Source of the DNA: Avena insularis | Lineage: Eukaryota; Streptophyta; Magnoliopsida; Poales; Poaceae | Length of the DNA stretch: 64,000 nt | Assembly: GCA_023614405.1 (NCBI GenBank) | Contig: CM042687.1 | Location: 236,060,292-236,124,291 of the forward strand | Direction: 5' to 3' | Shown: piece by piece, positions 31,369 through 43,350 of the stretch | Layout of the letters: each line of letters starts with the position of its first letter | Position numbering within the stretch: the first letter of the stretch is position 1 | Position numbers and translations under genes: made by a program | Notes under the pieces: generated by a model | The model's database searches: none | Told to the model about the DNA's origin: nothing | The model's input: the letters and a program-made list of their open reading frames with translations, nothing else

Positions 31369-32782
31369 TGATACGTCGTAAATGTATCGATAATTTTTGA
31401 TGTTCCATGCTTGTTTAGTACCAACTTTGCTTTGTTTTGTCTACACTTTGAGGTATTTTTATACACTTTCTGGAACTAACCTACTGACAAGATGCCGTAG
31501 TGCCAGTAGCATGTTTTCTGCTGTTTTTGGTTCTAGAAAAGCTAAAAAATGAATATTCTCGGAATTAGACGGGACAAAAGCCAATCTGCCTATTTTTCCC
31601 GGAGCAATACGGAAACACGAAGCAGAGATAGAGGAGGACACCAGGGCAGCCACACCCTATGGTGGCACGGGTATCCCCTAGTGGCGCCACCAGGGGTGTG
31701 GCCCCTAGCCCTCCACCGATATTGCCTCTTCGCCTAAAAGAAGCCTCCGATGTAGAAACCCTAAAACATCTGGGAGAAAGGCACAAAAAGTTCTGCAGCA
31801 CCACTGCCACCTAAGAGGAGATTCAGGGGATAGAAGTCTCTATTCCGGCACCCTGCCAGGACAGGGAATTGCCCCCGGAGCCATCTCCATCGATATCCAC
31901 CACCATATCCATCACCGTTGTTGATTCCCATGATGAGGAGGGAGTAGTTCTTCCTCGAGGCTAAGGGCTCTACCGATAGCTATGTGTTCATCTATATCTC
32001 TATGCGTGATCATACTGTGGTCATGAGCTTTGTAGTCAAGTAGATCTACTCTGCTACTCAAGTGCTTTAATAGATCTATGATTTTCCCCACGTGTGTGAA
32101 AGTGACAGCATGCACACCGTGTGGCACTTAGGCTATAGATTACATACATACTTATCATTAGTTATATTTGGAGTTGGATGTCTCTATGAAATTGTGGTGT
32201 TTGAAGGAACCATCTAGTGCTCAAGGTGACAGTGTGGGGTTATCTAGATGGGGAAAGCAAACTTTGAGGTGTGCTTTTGTAGCCCTACCGTGGATTAGAG
32301 TGTCCAACCGGAGAGTAGTTCATAGTAGTATCATGAAGAGAAGATATTTATACGAGAGTGTTCACTAGTGAAAGTATGATTCCTAGGCCTTGTTTCTAAG
32401 CATTGAAACACCGTTTGCAACTAGATCTGTTATATGTTTGCTTGTTGCCATATTTATTTCAGATTGCCTTTAGTCTTTTCCTCCCATCAAGATATTTTCT
32501 GGCACCGTTGTCTTATAATCATCCATACCACTTGTATTTTACTATCTCTTCGTCGAACTAGTGCACCTATACACCTGACAAGTGTATTGGGTGTGTTGGC
32601 GACATAAGAGACTTCTTGTATCTTGATTGCAGGGTTTTTTGAGAGGGATAACTTTGACCACTTCCTCCTAGAGTTCGATAAACCTTGGGTAATCCACTTA
32701 AGGGAAACTTGCTGCTGTTCTACACACCTCTGCACTTGGAGGCCCAACAACTGTCTACAAGAATAGAAGTGCGTATACATCA
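31369..32782 (+). repeat. 3' LTR of element C (1,414 bp)
   Basis: Starts TGATACGTCGTAAATGTATC and ends ...GTATACATCA. Collinear with 26920-28315. Hairpin CCGGCA-CCC-TGCCAG at 31845-31859. Confidence 0.88.
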
Positions 32783-32787
32783 CTCAC
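32783..32787 (+). repeat. Target-site duplication of element C, right copy (CTCAC)
   Basis: Matches 26915-26919. The host repeat resumes with CTGCTCACTTGAGAAGG. Confidence 0.88.
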
Positions 32788-35700
32788 CTGCTCACTTGAG
32801 AAGGACCCGACCGCTTTTTGTTGCTTAACTTTAGGGCCCTTTGTGCTAAATTTAGGGACTTCTATGTAATTTTGTCTTTTTTGAGGTCTTCAATCTAAAC
32901 TGTACTCCCACCGACCATGTCTAGTTTTAACTACAAGTATGCTCTTAAAATTTTCAAAAAATCTTTTGAAACCAACCATGTATTCAGTATATCAAAAACC
33001 ACAGAAAAGCTTGTTTGTAAAAATTTCCAAGCAACATACAATTTACTTGTAGTTCAAATTTGACCTAATTTCGAGAAACCGGCACAAAGTCTCATTCAAG
33101 TCGGTAAAGTTAGCTAGGAAGTTTTAATATTCGCAGAACATGGGGAAATTGAGAATGTTCTTTCCTGAGAGTTGGAAACTCAAACCGACGTTATCGTTTA
33201 CTAAAAGATGATGCACCCATCTACCTTCCAAAAGACAATAAATTCAAGAGCATTCTATCAAGCTGACTTGTAGCTCAAGTTTTACCTAATTTATTTAAGT
33301 TGTCAAGATGCAAAATCTTAGCAAGAAAATTGAACCTATTGTCAAAACTCTCGATGGTTGTTTGTGATATATTTAATGACCCCCTGATGGTTAACTCCAG
33401 AAAAAACACAAAACTGTCAACATAGACTATAACTTACTCGTCATTCAAATTTAATTTGACCTAATTTCAATAAATTGACAGAAAGCAATTCAAGTGGACA
33501 GAGTTATCTAGGTCCAAGTTTGAAAACTAGTGAAACATGGGAATCATATATGTAGTACACAACATGTTGGTCCACTATATATGTCTGAAAAGCTTGGCTC
33601 GTGGCATTTAGATCCATATTCTTGAGACTTTCTTTGTGCAAAGGAACAATCTCGTTATCACTTGGAAAATTGATAATGTTATTTCCTGGTAGTTGGAAAC
33701 TCACACCGACAACATTTTTTACTAAAATAAGATGCACCCATCTACCTCCAAAAAGACAATTAAATCAAGAGCAATCTATCGTGCTTACTTGTACCTCAAG
33801 TTTGACCTAATTTTGTTAAGTTGTCAAGATGTAAAATCTTAGCAGGAAGTTGAACCTGTTTTCAAAATTCTCGGTGTTGGTTTGTGATATTTTAAATGAC
33901 CCCCTAATGGTTACCTCCTAAAAAATCCGCAAAAATGATAATGCAACCTACAACTGACTCGTAGTTCAAATTTGACATAATTTTGATAAACCAACATAAA
34001 GCCATTCAAGTGGACATAATTATCTTGGACGAAGTTTGAAAACTCATAAACCATGGGAATCGTAAGTACAACATGCCGATCCACTATATAGATGTGAGAA
34101 AGCTTGGCTTGTGGCTTTCAGATCCATGTTCTCTAGAATTTCTTTTTGCAAAGTAACAAATCTCTTCATCACATGGGAATTTTAGAATGTTCTTTCCTGA
34201 TAGTTGGAAACTCACAGCGAGGGCATCATTTACAAAAAGAAGATGCACACATCTCCCTTCGAAAAGATAATTAATTCAAGAGAAATATGTCGCTCTTACT
34301 TCTTTCTCAAGTTGTCAAGATGGCCGATCTTTTGAATAACCTTCCCCCCGATGTTTGGGAAGCAAGTGCAAATTTCAACACCGGAAAATTTTGATTTTTT
34401 TTGCTGCCAAGGACCAAAGTGGAAACTCACACCGAAATATTGTTTGCTAAAATAAGATTCACCCATCTAGCTCCAAAATTACATTCAAGATCAATCTACC
34501 GCGATTACTTGTAGCTCAGGATTGACCTAGTTTTGTTAAATCGACAAGAAGTACTACTGTGAAGTATGCGAAGTTAGCTAGGAATCTTGAAAAATGGAAT
34601 TATATTAGAAATCATGGTCCACTTTGTGAGATAATGGGGGAGGTTGCATTTTGTTCTAACTATGGCAGGTCCCATAGGAGCGAGGTGCTTCAATTAACAT
34701 GGTCGATGGAAGAACCAGTTACATCAAGGACCTCGTAAAAAATGAAAATTACATCCAAGTCCATGGATTTAGCAAAAGGTACCTTTAACTAAGCAATGGA
34801 GTGTGCTTTGAGTGATAAGATAAGAAGTACTACTACGAATGGCGGGTCTTTTGAGTAGCCTCTCCCTCTCGATGTTTGCTAGGACGAAACTTGAAAACTC
34901 ATAACAAACATGGGAATCATAAGTAAAACATGTTGTTTCACTTGGTATGCCAGGAAGCTTGGCTTGTGGCATTCAAATCCATATTCTTTAGACCTTCTTT
35001 ACAAAAAAACAATCTCGTAATTACTCAGGAAATTGAGAATGTTGTTTTACAGATAATTGGAAACTCACACCGACGACATTGTTTACTACAAGAATATGCA
35101 CCCATCTACCTCAAAAAAGAATTTAATTCAAGGGCAATCTAGTGCTCTTATTTTTAGCTCAAGTTTGACCTAGTTTCGTTAAATTGGTAAGAAGTCAGTG
35201 AAGTGTGCGAAGTTAGCTAGGAAGCTTGAAAAATGGAACTATAAGTAACAGTGGTCCACTTATTTGTGTGATAATTGGGGCAGATGCATTTTCTTCTAAC
35301 TTTGGTAGGTCCCGTAGGTGCGAGGTTGTTCAGTTAACACGGTCGTTGAAAGAACAATTTACATCAAGGACCTCAAAAAAATGCAAATTACATCCATTTC
35401 CATGCACTTAGCACAAGGTCCCTGAAACTATGAAGTGAAGTGTGTTTTGAGGTTTGTGCATACTAGCATTCATTGTACATGGTAAAGACTATCAACATAA
35501 TCTTCTAGATGCTAAGAATAGAAAAGATATCCAACGATTAGCAATGTTTTGATTTGCCAGTCTTGATCCAATGGTCGAAGTTCAAAGTTATCTGCATACT
35601 ATATAGTGGTATGGTACTATAATAGATAAGACAAGATCAAGTTAAGATAATAAGTACTACTGCGAATGGCCGATCTTTTGAATAACCCTCCCCACGATGT

Positions 35701-37345
35701 TTGGGAAGCAAGTGAAAATTTCAAAACCGAAAAAGTTCGATTTTTTTCCGCCAAGGACCAAAGTGGAAACTCACACCGAAAGATTGTTTGCTAAAATAAG
35801 ATGCACCCATCTACCTCCGAAATTACATTCAAGATCAATCTACCGTGATTACTTGTAGCTCACGATTGACCTAGTTTTGTTAAATCGACAAGAAGTACTA
35901 CTTTGAAGTATGCGAAGTTATCTAGGAAGCTTGAAAAATGGAATGATATAAGAAATCATGGTCCACATTCTGAGATAATTGGGGAGGTTGCATTTTCTAG
36001 TAACTATGGCAGGTCCCGTAGGAGCGAGGTGCTTCAATTAACATGGTCGGTGGAAGTACAAGTTACATCAAGGACCTCGTAAAAAATGAAAATTACATCC
36101 AAGTCCATGGATTTAGCAAAAGGTCCCTTTAACTAAGAAATGGAGTGTGTTTTCAGTGATAAGACAAGATAAAGATAAGATAAGAAGTTCTATTGCGAAT
36201 GGCAGGTCTTTTGAGTAGCCTCTCCCTCTCGATGTTTGGGAAGAGTGAAAATTTCGAAACTGGAATAGTTTGAATTTTTTTGGCCGCCAAGGACCAAAGT
36301 GGTTTCCGTACTATGTACTCCACTACTCCTCCTACTCCACACCAATGCGTCTGCTGAACACGCCAGAGAAACAGATCCGCCCTCTCAAAAAAAGAGCCGC
36401 CGTACCGAGGCACACGTGTGCAGCGCCACACTGTGGACGAGGGAGAGATCATCTGGGCCAATGCGCGAGAGGAGAGGGGTGGAGAGATGAGAGGCAGCAA
36501 AGGAGAGAGAAAATACATATTTTTTGGGTGCATAGGTCTTGAAATTTACTACTAGTAATAGAGTGTACACTGTAAGGCGGCAGGAGTACCTCGTGTCAGG
36601 AATCCATCATAACTATGCTCTAACATCGAACCACCTTGAACTCCTCTTCTTCGCTGTTCTCGCGCTGCCTCTTTTTTTAAAGGCTCACGCTTCTTCCCTT
36701 TTGTTCTCTTACTTGTGCAGCTCAAGTTTGACCAAATTTCGTTAAATTGTCAAGATGCAAAATCTTAGCAAAAGTTAAACCCTTTGTCCAAAATCTTGGT
36801 GGAGCACGTGCATCGACCTGCCTTGTCATTCCATTTCACACCCTACGACCAACAACACGCTAGTTCGAAAGTGAGGAGCTTTTGTGTGTGTGTGTGAAGC
36901 AAGTATAGTAGTACAAAAGGAATGGCTTACCTGCTCACTCGAGAAGGACCCAACCGCTTTTCCTTGCTTAACTTTAGGACCCTTTGTGCTAAATTTAGGG
37001 ACCTCTATGTAATTTTGTCTTTTTTGAGGTCTTCGATGTAAATCATACTCCCACCGACCATGTCGAGTATTAACTAAAAGTATGCTCTTAAAATTTTCAA
37101 AAATTGTTTTGAAGCCAACCAAGAATTCAGTATATCAAAAACCACAGAAAAGATTTTTCCTAAAACTTACAAAGCAACATACAATTTACTTGTAGTTCAG
37201 ATTTGAACTAATTTCGATAAATTGGCAGAAAGTCTCATTCAAGTCGGCAGAGTTAGATAGGAAGTTTTAATATTCACAGAACATGGGGAAATTGAGAATG
37301 TTCTTTCCTGAGAGTTGGAAACTCAAACCGACGTTATCGTTTACT
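32788..37345 (+). repeat. Complex tandem-repeat block, segment 2
   Basis: Contains about 500-bp A-type units with the anchor GATCCATATTCTTGAGACTT or variants at about 33611, 34111 and 34975, plus partial ones at about 33150 and 37288. It also has B-type units at about 34320 and 35560 and a C-type unit at 36150-36900. Typical phrases are TTGGAAACTCACACCGAC, AAGATGCACCCATCTACCTC and AAGTTTGACCTAATTTCG. No conserved ORF. It is cut at 37345 by the LINE. Confidence 0.7.
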
Positions 37346-37671
37346 TTTTTCCATACAATCCCCCAAAAAGAGGGATCGGGTTCCATTATCATCAGACAAC
37401 GGAACAACAACCACAAACACACAAACGTAGTACTGACCCACCTAGGGGGTCAAAACGACTTAAGGGATCCATATTACAAACCAAGCAAACTAAACAGACA
37501 AAAGGGAGAAGGCTGGAGACGCAAGAACACCGCCCTTAGGCTAGTGGGGAACAGTATTATCAAACACAACGAGGAGCTATCAGACCAAGCGAAGAAAGCC
37601 ACGTGAGATGCCAACACAATCTTCTCACAAACCAGCTCTTCAGGTTCTCCTTCTTTTCTCCCGCCCCCTTT

Positions 37672-40600
37672 TCAGTTCCGGCGCTTCATGAGTACGATCT
37701 TGAGGATTGGCAGTCGGAAAAGGAACAGAGCCACATCCATAGCTGCCAGATCACCAACAAGATTCTCATTGCGAGTATCAGCTCCAGCTTGCAACACCGC
37801 CCGGTCTTCCTCCCCATGCAGCCCTGCCCAATAACGAATGAACACACAGGCGTATATAACCAAATCAACAGGCGAATTAATAATCTTTTTTTCAAAACAA
37901 GCCCTATTCCTGAGCTTCCAAATAGCCCAACAAATTGCCGCCACCACCGTAATCTGCACATTCCTGTTGACGCCCACAAACTGTGAAGCCCACCAAAAGT
38001 ACTGAGAAAAGGACCCAGGCCTATTCGCAACACCAATAGCTCCGGCAACCACCCACCAAACGTATCTGGCTGCCACACAAGAAAAGAATAAATGCCCAAT
38101 GTTTTCATCCTCACTACAAAATCTACAAGTAAAATCTCCTACCCAATTCTTCTTCCTCATGTTATCTTTGGTGAGAATAGCATTGTGCCAGATAAGCCAC
38201 AACCAAATTTTAATCTTCAGGGGAATTTTAGCTTTCCACAGATGTTTGAAACTTCTATCAATCCCTACATTCGACAAATGTGTGTACATCGACTTAACAG
38301 AAAACTTGCCAGATTTATTCCACATCCACACTGGCCTGTCTTTTTCCTGATTCAAACTCACCCCAGACAACAAATTTTTCAATTGTTCCTGATGATTCAA
38401 CCCATCAACATCCAACCACCTTCTAAAAGAGCATCTCCACCTTTTTCTTGCCATATCTGCCACAGTGATCATTTGATTATGGCAAATATAAAACAAGTCA
38501 GGGAACTTATCCTTCAAAGGCATATCCAGACACCAAGCATCATGCCAGAAATCAGTCAACTCCCCATTACCAATTTTCATTTTCCTACCAGCCAAATAAA
38601 GATCCCTAATCTTAATCAAATCATTCCAACATGGAGAATCATTCTGCCTGTGTTTCACAGCACTGATCCCTCCTCTCTTCAAATACTTCTTTCTCACAAA
38701 AACTTTCCATGGACCTTCCTCATCTTCAAGGCGCCACCACCACTTACAAAGCAAGCAAATGTTAAAAAGTCTAATGTTTTTAATCCCAGTCCTCCTTTTT
38801 TCCTGGGTCTACACACATATTTCCATTTAACCAGATGATATTTTCTTTTTCCCACCTTCCCATACCAAAAGAAGGCTCTAGTTTGTTTCTCAATTTCTTC
38901 CACGTCTGATTTATGTAGAAGAAACATAGTCATGGGATAAACAGCCACACTGGAAACACAAGCAGTGATTTTAACATGCCTCCCTCCCAGAGATAAAGCA
39001 CCCCCCATCCATCCATCTAACTTTTTCTTCAACCTATCTCCAATAAAACTCATCTCAGCCACTATGCATCTCCTGCTACAAACCGGCAACCCCAAATATT
39101 TAATTGGCCAACTACCTTTCTGACAGTTGAACATTTCAGCATAATTGGAAAGTTTCTCCTCATCATCCAACACCATCATCACCTCACTCTTCTCAAAATT
39201 AATCTTGAGACCAGACATGGATTCAAACAAATACAACAGCAACTTCAAGTTTCTAGCCCCCTCAGGATCATCTTTAATAAAAAGGATGGTATCATCAGCA
39301 TATTGCAAAATAGCAATCCCTTTATCAAACAGATTATCAACCAACCTTGTAAACAACCCACCAGCCTGTGCATTAAGCACCATCTTAGCCAAACATTCCC
39401 CAGCCAAATTGAATAAGAATGGAGAAAAAGGATCTCCTTGTCTGACCCCTTTATAACTGCCAAAGTAAGGGCCAGTTCCCCCATTCACTTTAACACTGAG
39501 AGTATCCTGAGTCACAACACTTTTTAACCAAATCATCCAATCCTCACTGAAACTTTTCTGCCTACAACAGTAAAACAAAAAAATCCCAATTGACCTTGTC
39601 ATAAGCTTTCTCAAAGTCAATTTTCAACACCATGCCCTGATGCTTCTAGCTTTTCGATTCCTTCAAGATCTCATGTAACAAAGTCACTCCATCTGCAATA
39701 AACCTCCCTTTAATAAAAGCAGTCTGACATGTGTCAATTAATTTCCCCATTACAGGCTCAGTTCTAACTGTCAGAGTCTTAGTAAAAATATTAAACAACA
39801 CTTGGAGCAGACAAATAGGTCTATATTTGTGGATTCTATCAGCATCATCACCTTTGGGCAACAAAGTAATCACCCCATAGTTAATGCTCCTCAAATCAAT
39901 CTTATGAGCAAAAAAATCTTCAAACACAGCCATAACATCTATTTTTATAATCATCCAACAATGTTGATAGAATTCAATAGGAATCCCATCAGGGCCAGCA
40001 GCTTTATTTTTCTCCATCTGATCAATAACCTCCTTAACCTCTTTCTCAGTAAATGGCACCCCCATCTTTTCCCTATCCTCATCATTAAGCTTCTCCCAAT
40101 CTTGCCAATTGTCATCTGCAAGCCTAATAGAGAACCCACCAGCAGGACCAAACAAAGTTTTATAATAATTAGTGGCATGCTGCAGGAGATCATGAGTCCC
40201 CTGAATCTCATTCTCCCCATCTTTCATAGAAAAGATCATTTTCTTTCTTCTCACCCCATTAGCAATCCTGTGAAAATACTTAGTGTTATTATCACCTTTT
40301 AGCAACCAATTATCCCTCAATCTCTGCTGCCAAAATCTCTCCTCATTCTCATACACCTCTAGCAATTCATTCTGAATAACTGCTTTTCGTTTAAGTTGTT
40401 CAGCAGTAAGCAAAATCAGCTCCTCAATTCTTTCCAATTCCTGAAGCTCCTCCACCGATCTCTTCTTCTTTTTTTATCCTCACCCCTTATATGAGCACCC
40501 CATCCTTTCAGACCATTTCTAACATTTTTAAGTTTCTTCTGCAGCATATCAAGACTGTTTTTACCATTCACACGTTTTTTCCAAACTTTCTCCACCCTAA

Positions 40601-41729
40601 TCAAAAAATCATCACACTGTAACCAGCTTTTTTCAAATCTGAATTCCCTGCCACCCTTTTCCTACCTTTCCATAGTATCCAGAATCAAAGGACTATGATC
40701 AGAAACTTCTCTAGACAACTTGTGCACTGTAGTAAGAGGAAACAGCTTCTCCTATTCCTTACAAACTAATATTCTATCCAACTTCTCCAAAGTAGGATTT
40801 TTCTGGTTGTTGGACCATGTAAACTGCCCTCTAGACATGAGAATCTCCCTTAAACCATATGCATTAATAATCGAATTAAACATGTGCCCCCACCTATTCA
40901 AAGAATGACCCTTATTTTTCTCAGAAGCACACCTGATCACATTAAAATCACCACCCACCAACAAAGGAATAGATTGATCCTGACAAACATCATCTAACTC
41001 TAATAAAAACTCCTCTTTATTCTCCTCTTGAGCAGCCCCATATACTACCACCAAATGCCACTGAATTTGTTTCAAAACATCAAATACCTTCATCTTAACA
41101 TGGAATTTTCTCACAGACACATCAAGCTGAGTCAGTTTAGAGGAACGTAGGCCCCCCAAAATGCCCCCAGATCTTCCCACAGAAGGCAGCCAACTCCAAG
41201 AGAATTGATTCATAGGATCAATTCTCCTAAAAAAATTATCCGAATAATCCTTCTTAATAGTTTCTTGCAAACCAATAAAATCCACTCTCTCCTGTCTCAA
41301 CAAATTATTCAAATAAGCACTCACACCCTTCTTCCCCACACCTCTAATATTCAAAATAACACCTATCATAATACAAATTTTCTCTCTCTTGTTCCAGTCA
41401 CAACACCACTCATAGGGTGATAGTTGTGAACCTTCATAGCAGCAGCTTTTAACTTTCTCTCCTTCATACCAGAACCAGCTCTCAACTTTTTCTTTTTTCC
41501 TAGAAACCACAGGAGTAAAATCTTCCTCATCATTACTATCACCCTTCAAGTCCAGAAACAAGACCTTCTCATTCAAATCAACCTCAACCTCATTCTCTAC
41601 CTGTCTCCTATCCTGCAAACTATGCCTAGCAATTTCTAATTCTTTTAGAGAATTAATATGATCCGAAGATATAGAAGAAGCATCTATCCCCATGTGCAAA
41701 GCTCTATGCATAATGATATCATCATCCAA
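37672..41729 (-). pseudogene. LINE ORF2: endonuclease, reverse transcriptase and C-terminal zinc-finger domain, frameshifted
   Basis: 41729-40752 is the AP-endonuclease-like part: LNIRGVGKKGVSAYLNNLLR, DFIGLQETIKKD, LLVGGDFNVI and ending RILVCKE. After gaps and shifts, 40455-39646 carries the RT N-terminus (RDNWLLKGDNNTKYFHRIAN, KAAGPDGIPIEFYQHCW, RPICLLQVLFNIFTKTL). 39620-38694 has the palm with GVRQGDPFSPFLFNLAGECL and YADDTILF (YADD at 39291-39302) and LKINFEKSEV. 38754-37672 has the zf-RVT-type domain (LWKAKIPLKIKIWLWLIWHN, CRFCSEDENIGHLFFSC). At least four frameshifts or stops. Role in the family: nicks the target and primes reverse transcription there. This copy is dead. Confidence 0.92.
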
Positions 41730-41752
41730 AGCAGCAAAAGAATTATGTAAAG

Positions 41753-43340
41753 TTAAACTCTAGGAGGTTGTTGAGCCAAATGCCTTTCAGCCATGTTTCT
41801 AGCCCCACCTTGATCAGCCACCCTTGAACTCATCCTTATAACTTGTTCTTCTACACCAGCCACATGCTTAGACTGAGAACCCACACTTTCTTGAGTAGAA
41901 ACATCAGGTTGAGATAGGTCAACAGCCACCACTTCCTGGTCTTGATTGACAACCTCCATATCTTGAGCTTCCTCCATCACACACCCCCCATCAATCCCTT
42001 TTTTTCCACTATCAGAAGAAGAGCCAAAGGATTCATCAGTAGACACATTGTCATCCTTATTCTGGGCACCCTCATCCTGTTCTTCTTCATCTTCCAACAA
42101 ATGACCATATTGCTTCCTGAGCTCATAATATTTATCACTTCTCCTATCCTTCAACAAACCCCTGATAAAGTCATCAAACCTCTGAGGACCAGCAGCAACC
42201 TCAATACTGGGTTCTTTAACCAAGGTAGATGATAAATTTTGGATGACTTCCATGTGAACATCACCCAACCCACCACTATCTGACACAGCCTCCTGAGTAC
42301 CAACTTGCAGTCCCACATCAGTTGTTCTGGTTTGAGTAACTGTCCCACCACCATTGTCACCTTCCACATTCTCTCTGATAACTATCCCTCTTGAACGACC
42401 ATCACCTCCAGAGCTAGCCCAAATGTTAGCCATTTTGGCCCCAAAAGAAACCCCCCCAGAATCCTCCTGCTCCACCACAACCTGTTTACCCTTGTCCAGC
42501 CCAGCTCCACTAGCATCACCACCACCATGTTGGCGACCACCAGCAACCCCACCACTACCTGCACCAGGTCTAGTCCTTTGCCCACTATTTCCATCAGGCC
42601 TCCTATGCTCAGATTCCTCCTCAGTTCTCTTATCCAGCACATTATGACCATCCTGTCCATCAATACCCATAGAAGAAGGCAAGGTGGGCACAACATCAGG
42701 AGCAAAAATCTCCCTAGTGTATTTGAATTCATAAATTCCTCCCTGCATCTACCCCTTCTGGTATTAGGAACCAGAGATACATCCAGACAAGCAATCTTCA
42801 CCCTCACATAAGCCAAATTCCTCAAACTGTTCCTGTCCAGGGACAAAGGCTTGCCCACCAAAGAAGCAACATAGAAAACAGTTGATTTCTCCCTGTATTT
42901 CATAGGAATACCAACAATCCTAAACCAGGCCTCCTCCAACCATTCAACAGGTTCCAGGTCCCCATTCCACTTAGACAATTGGATAACATCATCAGGAATT
43001 GTTTTCATAAACACCTTCCCAAAGTGGAAATCATCAATGGATCTGGCAGAAGGAAATCTCATCAAAAGTTCCACATCATTAATAGGCCTAGCATTAAATC
43101 TCCACCCAGACCCCAAAGCATCAGCCCACACTTGAAATTCCTTCTCCAAATATTTCCCAGTAACATCACCTCTGACCACACTTATATGAGCATAATGAAG
43201 CTGCTCCATAGACTAAACATTAGATTCTACAACAGGAATAGAATGAAAGCCCTGTTCAAAATCAGTACTGCCAAAGAAAAGAGGAACATATTCCCAAGGT
43301 TTCCTCTCTTGAAAGACCAAAATGCAATGTCCTTCCCACA
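41753..43340 (-). pseudogene. LINE ORF1 (DUF4283-like RNA-binding protein), frameshifted
   Basis: The part from 43209 (MEQLHYAHISVVRGDVTGKY, RFNARPINDVELLMRFPSAR, WLEEAWFRIVGIPMKYREKS, RNLAYVRVKIACLDVSLVPN) matches the DUF4283-type domain of plant LINE ORF1 proteins. A frameshift near 42750 moves into 42748-41753, a Gly/Asp/Glu-rich low-complexity tail (AGSGGVAGGRQHGGG, EDEEEQDEG). Upstream, 43340-43210 still encodes CENCGKD-like cysteine-knuckle sequence in another frame, so the N-terminus extended further and is broken. It probably binds LINE RNA. Confidence 0.8.
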
Positions 43341-43350
43341 GTTCTCACAC

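Larger units (their letters stand above)
26920..32782 (+). mobile_element. Element C: complete non-autonomous Athila-like LTR element (5,863 bp)
   Basis: 5' LTR 26920-28315, primer site and PBS-like repeats 28316-28470, internal region with one ORF (28692-29327), conserved hairpins (29944-30024), 3' non-coding region, polypurine-like AAGCTTGGGGATGCT, 3' LTR 31369-32782, and CTCAC target duplications. It has no protease, RT or integrase. Compared with element D it has lost most of the gag region and about 900 bp of 3' non-coding DNA. Confidence 0.9.
37346..43350 (-). mobile_element. LINE (non-LTR retrotransposon), degenerate
   Basis: Minus orientation. It has a short A-run at its 3' end (T-run 37346-37350 on +) and ORF2 and ORF1 relics in that order from the left. 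Host repeat sequence continues on both sides: ...ATCGTTTACT left and AAAAGATGATGCACCC right are adjacent in the copy at about 33200. The exact right boundary and a target duplication are unclear. Confidence 0.85.
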
